From Dysgonomonas sp. 511 (GTDB lineage Bacteria > Bacteroidota > Bacteroidia > Bacteroidales > Dysgonomonadaceae), in NCBI RefSeq assembly GCF_010501105.1, contig NZ_QVMQ01000002.1, positions 124,001 through 188,000 of the forward strand: a DNA stretch of 64,000 nucleotides. Direction: 5' to 3'. A program made the translations under genes and the position numbers. Positions 56,410 through 64,000 of this stretch are shown piece by piece (the first letter of the stretch is position 1; each line of letters begins with the position of its first letter). The notes under the pieces were generated by a model, which was not told where the DNA came from, made no database searches, and was given only the letters and a program-made list of their open reading frames with translations.

Positions 56410-57549
56410 ATGAAAGCAATGGGATTTATCATTATCTTTATCATATACTTACTCGCCAACTACTACGTATTTCACCATGTATGGATATCCATGCCGCCTA
56501 CCACTATAGGGCGCGTAGCACTTATTTCGTTCGCAATAGTAGCCATAACCTCTTTTTTCATATCCTTTTTCCTGGGCGATGTCATGCCTATATGGCTCAC
56601 ATCGGCACTCTATAAGATAGGAACAGCATGGCTCTTTATCCTCATCTACTTCTTTATAGTGATGGCAGCCAAAGACCTTTTCGGCCTTGCCAACAAGCTG
56701 CTGCACTTCATGCCAAGCGACGCCATAACCCGCTACACAAAAGAAAACTGGGTAGGCTTCGGGTTTATGGTAGGATTTATAGCCCTGCTTATGACTTGCG
56801 GCTACCTCAAATACCAATGGAAAGTAAGGGTGGAACTACCCGTAAATATCTATAAGACCATCGGCGACTCCACAAATGTAAGGTCATTGCGTATCGTTGC
56901 CATCAGCGACGTCCATCTGGGGTATGGCATAGGCAAAAAAGAATTTGAAAAATGGGTAGATCTCATCAACAAGGAAGAACCCGACATTGTACTCATTGCC
57001 GGAGACCTTATAGACAACAGCCTGCGCCCACTGAACGAAGGCAACTATGCCGAAAGCTTCCATAAGATAAAAGCACCGATGGGCATTTACGCCTGCCCGG
57101 GCAATCACGAATATATAAGCGGAATAAAAGAAAGCCTCCAGTTTATGGATAAGGCTGGAATAAAGTTGCTGCGCGACTCGGCAGCTCTGGTAGACGGCCT
57201 GTTCTACGTTGTAGGGCGCGACGACCGCATGAACGAGAACCGTAAGCCATTGAAGGAAATTACCGATGCGCTCGACAAATCGAAGCCTATCATACTGCTC
57301 GACCACCAACCCTATCATCTCGAAGAAGCCGAGGCCTATGGCGTAGACCTCCAGATATCGGGGCATACCCATCAGGGACAGGTTTGGCCGATATCGCTCA
57401 TCACAAAACAACTGTATGAAAAAGACCACGGGTTTATCAAAAAAGGAAATGCCAATATATATGTAAGTTCGGGTATCGGCATATGGGGCGGTAAATTCCG
57501 CATAGGCACACAATCCGAATATGTAGTGATTGATATTAACAAAAAGTAA
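56410..57549 (+). CDS. Membrane-anchored metallophosphoesterase, copy 1
   Basis: 379 residues. Four N-terminal hydrophobic helices (to ~145) precede a calcineurin-like domain: AISDVHLGYGIG, LIAGDLIDNS, ACPGNHEYI, LLDHQPYHL and QISGHTHQGQVWP, all with metal ligands. This is the YkuE/YaeI-type membrane metallophosphoesterase layout; relatives act on UDP-diacylglucosamine-like or lipid pyrophosphates, though the substrate here is not known. The TAA stop abuts the ATG of the paralogous next gene. Confidence 0.92.
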   Translation: MKAMGFIIIFIIYLLANYYVFHHVWISMPPTTIGRVALISFAIVAITSFFISFFLGDVMPIWLTSALYKIGTAWLFILIYFFIVMAAKDLFGLANKLLHFMPSDAITRYTKENWVGFGFMVGFIALLMTCGYLKYQWKVRVELPVNIYKTIGDSTNVRSLRIVAISDVHLGYGIGKKEFEKWVDLINKEEPDIVLIAGDLIDNSLRPLNEGNYAESFHKIKAPMGIYACPGNHEYISGIKESLQFMDKAGIKLLRDSAALVDGLFYVVGRDDRMNENRKPLKEITDALDKSKPIILLDHQPYHLEEAEAYGVDLQISGHTHQGQVWPISLITKQLYEKDHGFIKKGNANIYVSSGIGIWGGKFRIGTQSEYVVIDINKK

Positions 57550-58752
57550 ATGAGAGTATTCTTTAATGCAATAATCGTCCAGATATTTCTCAGCGCCTAT
57601 ATATTCTGGCGCGGATGGCAGGGCTTGCCCGACAAGAAATATATAAAAATACCCTATGCTGCTTTTTTCATCGTCGAGCTGCTCATCTATTTCGTCGGCT
57701 TTTTCACTGCCGATACCCACCGGCTTTCGGTAGAAGCGCTGCACGATTTTGCTTGGGTAGGAACTTCGTGGATGGTATTTGCCATTTACATGACGGTACT
57801 ATTGCTGTTTTACGACCTCGTTAAATATATCGACAAAAAGAAGAAATTCCTGCCACAACGCCTCGACCCGAAAGCAAAGAGAATGCGGCTGACCTACTTC
57901 TGCATATCGCTCCTTCTGGTTTGCGGAATCATGGCACACGGCAACTACCGCTTCCGACATCCTGTGGTCACCGAGGTGAATCTGGATATAGACAAGCATT
58001 CGCCCGAAGTAAAAGAACTGAAAATAGTTGTCGCCACCGATATACATGCAGGTTACCTGATAAATAAAGATGTCATTTCGATGTATGTGGATAAGATAAT
58101 GGAGCAGAAGCCCGACCTGATATTGCTTGTCGGCGACATTATCGACTACGATGCCCAATCGCTCTACAAGCAGCGGATGGAAACCGAGTTTCTCCGATTG
58201 AAAGCCCCCTATGGTGTATTTGCCTCTACAGGAAACCACGAATACATCGAGCTGCATAATGAGGCAGAAGATGAAAAAATATTATGGCTCAGCCAGAATG
58301 CAGGACTGACCGTTTTGCGCGACTCTATGGTACTGGTCGCCAACTCATTCTACATAGTAGGGCGCGAAGACGACAAAGCACCCAACCGCAAACCGCTTCC
58401 TGAAATTATGGAAGGGGTAGATAAATCGCTTCCCGTAATTGTGCTAAACCACGAGCCCCACCGCCTATACGAAGAGGCAGAAGCCGGAGCCGACATAGCC
58501 CTTTACGGACATACACACTACGGGCAATTTTTCCCTGTAAACACGATAATGGCTTTGGGTTCGAAAATATATAACACAGGGCTTTTCACCGAAGACAACA
58601 AACTGCGGTTTATGTACGAAATACCCTATGGATATAAGCAAAAAGAGAACACCCACGCCTATGTATCATCAGGACTGGGGCTTGCCGGGCCGCAATATCG
58701 CATAGGCACGGTTTCGGAACTTGTAGTATTGAATGTAAAATTTACAAAATAA
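57550..58752 (+). CDS. Membrane-anchored metallophosphoesterase, copy 2
   Basis: 400 residues with the same layout as the preceding gene: N-terminal helices (to ~140) and motifs VATDIHAGYLIN, LLVGDIIDYD, ASTGNHEYIE, VLNHEPHRL and ALYGHTHYGQFFP. It is a diverged tandem duplicate; the first motif is TDIH instead of SDVH. It begins immediately after the upstream stop, so both are made from one transcript. They may split substrates or work together. Confidence 0.92.
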   Translation: MRVFFNAIIVQIFLSAYIFWRGWQGLPDKKYIKIPYAAFFIVELLIYFVGFFTADTHRLSVEALHDFAWVGTSWMVFAIYMTVLLLFYDLVKYIDKKKKFLPQRLDPKAKRMRLTYFCISLLLVCGIMAHGNYRFRHPVVTEVNLDIDKHSPEVKELKIVVATDIHAGYLINKDVISMYVDKIMEQKPDLILLVGDIIDYDAQSLYKQRMETEFLRLKAPYGVFASTGNHEYIELHNEAEDEKILWLSQNAGLTVLRDSMVLVANSFYIVGREDDKAPNRKPLPEIMEGVDKSLPVIVLNHEPHRLYEEAEAGADIALYGHTHYGQFFPVNTIMALGSKIYNTGLFTEDNKLRFMYEIPYGYKQKENTHAYVSSGLGLAGPQYRIGTVSELVVLNVKFTK

Positions 58753-58762
58753 CAGAATCGCC

Positions 58763-58953
58763 TGAGTAACTGTTCAGGGCAAACGCATGAAAAAACGACA
58801 TTTCAGTTTTGACTACCGTAGGGCGAATTGAAAATCAACGGAGTCAATTATCATTCGCCCGCAGATTCTTTCTATTTCGGGCGAATGATAATTCGCCCCT
58901 ACAAAGTCCAGAATTGAGTTCGGATAAATTTCATGCGTTTGCACTGAGTAACT
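58763..58953. repeat. Hairpin element with terminal inverted repeats and 9-bp flanking direct repeats
   Basis: The 14-bp terminal inverted repeat GCAAACGCATGAAA (58779-58792) / TTTCATGCGTTTGC (58929-58942) bounds a 164-base element filled with GGGCGAATT/AATTCGCCC arms. It is flanked by exact direct repeats TGAGTAACT (58763-58771, 58945-58953), which look like a target duplication. A related copy lies at 63892-63976. No ORF inside. Confidence 0.8.
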
Positions 58954-59015
58954 ATTAGCCACTCTGGCAAATAAAAAATCAGTAAAAATAATGCCCTCTC
59001 AATCGAGAAATTTCG

Positions 59016-59023
59016 TACATTTG
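59016..59023 (+). promoter_or_regulatory. Candidate -7 box TACATTTG, separated from recN by a MITE
   Basis: TAnnTTTG match. It lies 252 bases before recN, but removing the element at 59035-59229 and one TAA copy would bring it to about 54 bases, a normal distance. Confidence 0.5.
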
Positions 59024-59034
59024 CTATGATGTAA

Positions 59035-59229
59035 GAGCCTGTTTAAATTTTATAGCAAATCTTTTTTATAGCTATTTTTAGATGGATTTTAGGCGTTTTT
59101 CTTGCTGGTTTAGCGGGCTAAACCGAGAGTAAAATGTAAAAAAATACGCTAAAAAGAGCATAAAAAAGTTGCTAAGAGCTATACTGAAGAACCTATAAGA
59201 AATATTTTCGTTAAAATTTAAACAGGCTC
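59035..59229. mobile_element. Miniature inverted-repeat element (MITE), 195 bp
   Basis: Perfect 18-bp ends GAGCCTGTTTAAATTTTA / TAAAATTTAAACAGGCTC, flanked by a TAA direct repeat (59032-59034 and 59230-59232). An inner hairpin GGTTTAG cggg CTAAACC lies at ~59107. There is no transposase. A 3-bp TNA duplication and GAGCCTGT ends recall IS5-family (IS1031/ISL2 subgroup) elements, so it is probably a non-autonomous derivative. Inserted between a candidate promoter and recN. Confidence 0.85.
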
Positions 59230-59274
59230 TAAACAATACTGTACACCCGTAAAATAGAGGAAGTAAACACAAAT

Positions 59275-60933
59275 ATGCTAAAATCGCTCTACATAAAAAA
59301 CTATGCGCTCATCGACAGCCTTGAAATAGATTTCACACAAGGTTTTTCTGTAATAACAGGCGAAACCGGAGCCGGAAAATCCATCATATTAGGTGCGCTC
59401 TCGCTCATACTCGGACAGCGTGCCGACATCAAGGCTATAAAGCAAGGCGAAAGCAAATGTGTAATCGAAGGCGCTTTCGACGTGTCGGCATACGACCTGC
59501 AAGCCTTTTGCGAAGAAAAGGGCATAGAATACGACCCCAGCAGCTACATACTCAGGCGCGAAATACTATCCACAGGCAAGTCGCGGGCATTTATCAACGA
59601 CTCGCCCGTTTCGCTCACCGACCTCAAAGAACTGGGCGGGCAACTGATAGACATACATTCGCAACACCAAAACCTCATGCTGAACGACACCCGTTTCCAG
59701 ATGCAGGTAGTAGACGCATTGGCTGGCAACAAAGACCTGCTGACCCAATACCAGAAAGCATTTAGAGAATATAAAACGGCAGAAAAAGCACTTTCGGAAC
59801 TTCGCGAGTCGATAAAGAAAAGCAAGGAAGAAGAAGATTACCTGCGCTTTCAGCATCAGGCATTACAAGAAGCCAAACTAAACGAAGGAGAGCAGGAAGA
59901 ACTGGAAGCCGAACTGGAAACACTCAACCATGCCGAAGATATAAAATCATCGCTATATAAAATCCATTCGCTTTTGTCGGACGACGACAAGGGCATCGTA
60001 ACCGAACTGAAAGAGAGCCTCAACACATCGGCTGCCTTATCGAAAGTTTATAACAAAGCCGATGGTTTTGCTCAACGGCTGGAAAATGCCTATATAGACC
60101 TCAAAGACATGTCTGCCGAAGTAGAACGGCTAGCAAACGATGTGGAATTTAATCCCGAAAGGCTGGCTTTTATAGAATCGCGCCTCGACCTCATCTATTC
60201 GTTGCAGAAGAAACACCGTGTATCATCCGTAAACGAATTGATTAGACTATTCAAGGAAATATCTTTGCAACTCGAAAACATAGACTCGTCGGACGAACAA
60301 GTAGAAAAGCTGGAAAAAGAAGTAAAAGAGAAAAACAAAAAAGCGTTGGATCTGGCAAAAAGCCTTAGCAAAAAGCGCACAGGCATATCTTCCGGATTCG
60401 AAAAAGAATTGCAAAACAAAGTTGCCTACCTAGGGATGCCCAATGTGCGCTTCGAATGCAAGGTTACACAGGAAGTAGAAATGAACCCTTATGGCGCAGA
60501 CAATATCCTGTTCCTGTTTTCGGCAAACAAAAACGCCCCGTTGCAGCCTGTAGCAAACATTGCTTCGGGCGGTGAAGTTTCGCGGCTGATGCTTTGCCTC
60601 AAGTCGATGATAGCAGGAGCCACAGCCCTGCCGACAATCATATTCGACGAGATAGATACAGGAGTTTCGGGCGAAATAGCCGACAAGATGGGGCAAGTAA
60701 TGAACGATTTCGGGCAAAAGATGCAAGTCATTGCCATCACACACCTTCCGCAAATTGCCGCTAAAGGCAAAGCCCATTACAAAGTATATAAGTCGGACGA
60801 CGATACATCGACCACCACGCACCTGGTACAACTCAGCAATACGCAGCGGCTCGAAGAAATAGCGCGTATGCTAAGCGGGGCGCAGGTGACCGAAGCCGCC
60901 ATACAAAATGCCAAAGATATGCTCGGAATATAA
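59275..60933 (+). CDS. recN: DNA repair protein RecN
   Basis: SMC-like ATPase that helps join DNA ends in recombinational double-strand break repair. 552 residues: Walker A in TGETGAGKSIILGAL (~30-44), a central coiled-coil hinge (~160-370), the signature ASGGEVSRLMLCLK, and Walker B in IIFDEIDTGVSGEIAD, followed by VIAITHLPQIAAKG. Normal length, no truncation. The leader is interrupted by a MITE, which could alter its expression. Confidence 0.97.
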   Translation: MLKSLYIKNYALIDSLEIDFTQGFSVITGETGAGKSIILGALSLILGQRADIKAIKQGESKCVIEGAFDVSAYDLQAFCEEKGIEYDPSSYILRREILSTGKSRAFINDSPVSLTDLKELGGQLIDIHSQHQNLMLNDTRFQMQVVDALAGNKDLLTQYQKAFREYKTAEKALSELRESIKKSKEEEDYLRFQHQALQEAKLNEGEQEELEAELETLNHAEDIKSSLYKIHSLLSDDDKGIVTELKESLNTSAALSKVYNKADGFAQRLENAYIDLKDMSAEVERLANDVEFNPERLAFIESRLDLIYSLQKKHRVSSVNELIRLFKEISLQLENIDSSDEQVEKLEKEVKEKNKKALDLAKSLSKKRTGISSGFEKELQNKVAYLGMPNVRFECKVTQEVEMNPYGADNILFLFSANKNAPLQPVANIASGGEVSRLMLCLKSMIAGATALPTIIFDEIDTGVSGEIADKMGQVMNDFGQKMQVIAITHLPQIAAKGKAHYKVYKSDDDTSTTTHLVQLSNTQRLEEIARMLSGAQVTEAAIQNAKDMLGI

Positions 60934-61025
60934 GGATTCTCATTTCTGAAAAAGAAAAAGATGAAAATATACTAAAAAACACTTTTTTGACCCGGCAAAG
61001 AACAGAGTTACAATAATATTTGTTA

Positions 61026-61033
61026 TATCTTTG
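61026..61033 (+). promoter_or_regulatory. Candidate -7 box TATCTTTG for purB
   Basis: TAnnTTTG match 82 bases before the ATG at 61116. Confidence 0.55.
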
Positions 61034-61115
61034 CAAGACAGGTTACAGACGAGTAAATAGAGATATCGAAAGGAAATAATTATTCAATAAAAACACAAAA
61101 ACAAATCGTTTCACA

Positions 61116-62459
61116 ATGGTACTAACACCCTTAACTTCCATCTCGCCGATAGATGGACGTTATCGTAGTAAAACAGAACAGCTGGCTAATTACTTTTCGG
61201 AATATGCACTTATAAAATACCGGGTACTGGTAGAAATAGAGTATTTCATTGCCCTATGCGAATTGCCGTTGCCACAACTGGAAAGTATAGACAAAACTGT
61301 TTTTTCAAAACTTCGGGATATTGTCTCCAATTTTTCGGAAGAAGACGCCATGCGCATAAAAGAAACCGAGAAGGTGACCAACCACGACGTAAAAGCAGTA
61401 GAATATTTCATAAAAGAGAAATTTGAAGAACTGGGGCTCGATGCATATAAAGAATTTATACACTTCGGCCTTACATCGCAAGATATAAACAATACATCCA
61501 TCCCGCTTTCGCTAAAGGATGCGCTGAAAGAAGTCTACCTCCCTATGATGGAGGAACTCGTTGCGAAGCTGAAAGCACAGGCAGAAGAATGGAAAGACAT
61601 TCCCATGCTTGCAAAGACACACGGGCAACCGGCATCGCCTACACGGTTAGGAAAAGAAATCATGGTGTTTGCATACCGCCTCGAAAAGCAGCTCGAAGTA
61701 GTGAAGAATATTCCATCCTCCGCTAAATTTGGCGGGGCAACAGGAAACTACAATGCGCACAAAATAGCCTATCCGCAAATAGACTGGAAAGCATTCGGCG
61801 ACAAGTTTGTATATGAAAAACTGGGACTGGTAAGGGAACAATGGACTACCCAGATATCCAACTACGACACCATAGCCGCCACATTCGATGCACTCAAACG
61901 TATCGACACGATAATGATAGACCTCAATCGCGATTTCTGGCAATATATCTCGATGGAGTATTTCAAGCAAAAAATAAAAGAAGGAGAAATAGGTTCGTCG
62001 GCAATGCCTCACAAAGTGAACCCGATAGACTTCGAAAATGCAGAAGGCAACCTGGGCATAGCCAATGCCATACTGGAACATCTGGCATCGAAGCTTCCGG
62101 TTTCGCGCCTGCAACGCGACCTTACCGACTCTACCGTACTCAGGAATATAGGTGTTCCTGTAGGGCATATTGTTATAGCCATACAAAGCACACTGAAAGG
62201 ATTGAATAAATTACTGATAAACAAGGAGGAAATACACGAGGATTTAGAAAATTGCTGGGCAGTAGTAGCCGAAGGTATCCAGACCATCTTGCGACGCGAA
62301 GGATATCCCAAGCCATACGAAGCCCTGAAAGCACTTACGCGCACCAACGAAGCTATTACGGCAGATTCCATCTCCCGTTTTATCGACGGGTTGGACGTAA
62401 ACGAATCCGTGAAAGAAGAATTACGAAAAATAACACCCCATACTTATACAGGGGTTTAA
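61116..62459 (+). CDS. purB: Adenylosuccinate lyase
   Basis: Removes fumarate from adenylosuccinate (AMP synthesis) and SAICAR (IMP synthesis). 447 residues of the aspartase/fumarase superfamily: SISPIDGRYRSKTEQLA start, TSQDINNTSIPL, KTHGQPASPTRLGKE and the signature GSSAMPHKVNPIDFENAEGN. Length matches the long (E. coli-type) form. Followed after 69 bases by the pseudouridine synthase gene; a small hairpin GCAACC/GGTTGC at 62467-62482 lies between them. Confidence 0.97.
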   Translation: MVLTPLTSISPIDGRYRSKTEQLANYFSEYALIKYRVLVEIEYFIALCELPLPQLESIDKTVFSKLRDIVSNFSEEDAMRIKETEKVTNHDVKAVEYFIKEKFEELGLDAYKEFIHFGLTSQDINNTSIPLSLKDALKEVYLPMMEELVAKLKAQAEEWKDIPMLAKTHGQPASPTRLGKEIMVFAYRLEKQLEVVKNIPSSAKFGGATGNYNAHKIAYPQIDWKAFGDKFVYEKLGLVREQWTTQISNYDTIAATFDALKRIDTIMIDLNRDFWQYISMEYFKQKIKEGEIGSSAMPHKVNPIDFENAEGNLGIANAILEHLASKLPVSRLQRDLTDSTVLRNIGVPVGHIVIAIQSTLKGLNKLLINKEEIHEDLENCWAVVAEGIQTILRREGYPKPYEALKALTRTNEAITADSISRFIDGLDVNESVKEELRKITPHTYTGV

Positions 62460-62527
62460 CCAAGTGGCAACCGAGAGGTTGCAAAAATTATAAACACTAT
62501 ATTTTTTACTTTTAAAAGAGCAAAAAA

Positions 62528-63826
62528 ATGATTACAGACAAAGGTAATGATCAGGAAAGCCGGGATGGCTATTCATCATCAGACAACAACAATGGAGGAG
62601 AACCATTAAGAAAAAAACGTACTCGCGTAGGAGACTTGCGGAAACAGGCCTATAATGCACCCGATGGAGACCAACCAAGAGAAAGAAGGCCATACAGACC
62701 CGAAGGTGGAGACAGGAACGATGGAGACAGAAGGCCTTACAACTCCGACAACAGGGGTGGAGGTTACTCCGGCAACAGAGGTGGTTATTCAAACGACCGG
62801 GGAGGATACTCCAACAACAGAGAAGGTGGATATTCGAATAACAGAGGCGGTGGATACTCCAACAACAGAGGTGGAGGATACTCTAACAACAGAAGCGGGG
62901 GATACTCCGACAACAGAGGCGGGGGATATTCCGACAATAGAGGTGGTGGCTACTCTAGCAACAGAGGCGGAGGAAGCAATTACGGCAGAAGCAACTATGG
63001 CGGCGGTGGCGACAGAAGGCCGCAACGCCCAATGGGTACCGGCCGGCCAATGGATGGACCTAAAAGGTTGGTAAAACCCGTAAAATATAAAGAAAATATA
63101 GATCCAAGCACACCTTTACGCCTGAACAAATATCTGGCCAATGCAGGAGTTTGTTCACGCCGCGAAGCCGATGCTTACATCACATCGGGAGTAGTAAAAG
63201 TAAATGGTGTAGTAGTAGACCAATTGGGGGCAAAAGTTACCCGTGGCGACCTGGTTACATTCCAGGATAAGCCGGTACAACTCGAAAGCAAACTGTATGT
63301 ATTGCTGAACAAGCCAAAAAATTGCGTAACAACTTCCGACGATCCGCAAAACCGCCTTACGGTAATGGATCTTGTAAAAAATGCCTGTCCTGAACGCATC
63401 TACCCCGTAGGACGCCTCGACAGGAACACAACAGGAGTGTTGCTGCTCACCAACGATGGCGACCTAGCATCGAAACTGATGCACCCTAAATTTAAGAAGA
63501 AAAAAATATACCAGGTGACCCTCGACCGCGATGTAACCATCGAAGATATGCAATCTATAGCCGACGGTATAGAACTTGACGACGGCGAAATACATGCCGA
63601 TTCCATAGCTTACCAATCGGAAGATATGCTCAACGTAGTAGGCATAGAGATTCACTCGGGACGCAACCGCATCGTGCGCCGCATATTCGAAAAGTTGGGC
63701 TATCAGGTAATGAAGCTCGACCGCGTTTACTTTGCCGGACTTACCAAGAAGAACATACCGAGAGGCAAATGGCGTTATCTGACAGAAAAAGAAGTAAATA
63801 TGCTTCGTATGGGAGCATTCGAATAA
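62528..63826 (+). CDS. RluB-type rRNA pseudouridine synthase with long RG-rich N-terminus
   Basis: 432 residues. The enzyme part is C-terminal: an S4 RNA-binding domain (~196-245; LRLNKYLANAGVCSRREADAYI) and an RsuA/RluB catalytic domain with Asp298 in VGRLDRNTTGVLLLTNDG. It probably modifies 23S rRNA near U2605. The first ~190 residues are disordered and charged, and residues ~77-147 are nine tandem 8-residue units of the form GGGYSNNR. RG-rich extensions occur on this enzyme in Bacteroidetes and resemble RNA-binding RGG tails. The matching DNA is a 24-bp tandem array prone to length change. Confidence 0.92.
   Translation: MITDKGNDQESRDGYSSSDNNNGGEPLRKKRTRVGDLRKQAYNAPDGDQPRERRPYRPEGGDRNDGDRRPYNSDNRGGGYSGNRGGYSNDRGGYSNNREGGYSNNRGGGYSNNRGGGYSNNRSGGYSDNRGGGYSDNRGGGYSSNRGGGSNYGRSNYGGGGDRRPQRPMGTGRPMDGPKRLVKPVKYKENIDPSTPLRLNKYLANAGVCSRREADAYITSGVVKVNGVVVDQLGAKVTRGDLVTFQDKPVQLESKLYVLLNKPKNCVTTSDDPQNRLTVMDLVKNACPERIYPVGRLDRNTTGVLLLTNDGDLASKLMHPKFKKKKIYQVTLDRDVTIEDMQSIADGIELDDGEIHADSIAYQSEDMLNVVGIEIHSGRNRIVRRIFEKLGYQVMKLDRVYFAGLTKKNIPRGKWRYLTEKEVNMLRMGAFE
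62756..62967 (+). repeat. In-frame 24-bp tandem repeats (GGGYSxNR units)
   Basis: Nine degenerate 24-base units encoding GGGYS(N/D/G/S)NR and close variants (one or two are 21 bases). Codons vary between units, so this is an old array rather than a recent slip. Confidence 0.85.
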
Positions 63827-63830
63827 ACAG

Positions 63831-63867
63831 GAAAAGAGCAAGCTGAACGTTTGCTCTTTTTTATTTC
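63831..63867 (+). terminator. Intrinsic terminator of the pseudouridine synthase gene
   Basis: Stem AAAAGAGCAA / TTGCTCTTTT (63832-63841, 63851-63860) followed by TTATTTC. Confidence 0.92.
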
Positions 63868-63891
63868 TAAAGGCATGGAAAAGAATATTAC

Positions 63892-63976
63892 TGTAGGGGC
63901 GAATTGACTCCGTCGATTTTCAATTCGCCCCCACAAAGTTCAGAATTGGGTTCAGATATATTCATGCGTTTGCCCT
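63892..63976. repeat. Second copy of the GGGCGAATT hairpin element
   Basis: Shares the right end with the element at 58763-58953 (CCCCYACAAAGTYCAGAATT and then TTCATGCGTTTGC). The arm containing GACTCCGTCGATTTTC is inverted relative to the first copy. No clear flanking duplication was seen. Confidence 0.75.
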
Positions 63977-64000
63977 GTATTTAACAGGATTATATTATCT

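Noticed and set aside
59078..59272. 64-codon minus-strand ORF upstream of recN
   Set aside because: It lies almost fully inside the MITE and its flanks; MITEs are non-coding.
62756..62967. Possible CRISPR-like array (regular 24-bp repeats)
   Set aside because: The units are in frame within the pseudouridine synthase gene, have no spacers, and encode a GGGYSNNR repeat.

Overview
The window looks like chromosomal DNA from a Bacteroidales bacterium, most like Dysgonomonas, Porphyromonas or Bacteroides relatives. This rests on SusC/SusD pairs, NigD-like and DUF4302 lipoproteins, lipoboxes ending in SC or AC, class II ribonucleotide reductase, and repeated TAnnTTTG promoter elements (the Bacteroidetes -7 box). 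No rRNA, tRNA, CRISPR array or intact prophage was seen. I ran no database search; names come from reading motifs.

Layout. 1-9.8 kb: a partial metallophosphoesterase, a GHL10-type glycosidase-like lipoprotein, an orphan phage-type HTH protein, miaB, a three-gene small membrane protein cluster, a double TonB_C protein, an unknown lipoprotein and pgk. 9.9-17.3 kb: a two-gene operon of a SusC-type outer-membrane barrel with no visible plug domain and a 1530-residue alpha-2-macroglobulin-like protein that carries a complete plug domain in its middle. 17.3-21.5 kb (minus): rlmL-like methyltransferase, DedA, DJ-1, TonB and pdxJ; nadK diverges at 21.7 kb. 23-24.4 kb: an XRE regulator and a REP-associated tyrosine transposase framed by 85-bp inverted repeats. 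24.5-29.4 kb (minus): nrdJ, a coiled-coil zinc-ribbon protein and a Nif3-family protein. 29.5-36.7 kb (minus): an uptake operon of susC, susD, a zinc metallohydrolase lipoprotein and a DUF4302 lipoprotein, with a 53-base TC microsatellite and a perfect 18-bp hairpin upstream.

37.6-47.9 kb: L,D-transpeptidase, a carboxyltransferase with a biotin-like domain lacking its lysine (minus), dapB-lepB-wbqC, an Ig-like lipoprotein and a DUF3108 protein. 48-50.6 kb (minus): a MATE exporter, panD and panC. 50.8-63.8 kb: dinB, a small protein coupled to tadA, a NigD-like lipoprotein, fur-purA, a membrane zinc peptidase, two tandem metallophosphoesterases, recN, purB and an RG-rich pseudouridine synthase. 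Most of this is housekeeping metabolism (purine, NAD(P), pyridoxal, pantothenate, lysine/peptidoglycan precursors) and tRNA/rRNA modification.

The most interesting system is the plugless receptor plus macroglobulin-plug pair at 9921-17301, which suggests an outer-membrane channel whose gate is supplied in trans by a thioester-motif macroglobulin. Small mobile or repeat elements are also clear: the transposase with REP-like flanks, a MITE inserted between a promoter and recN, and a dispersed hairpin element in two copies.
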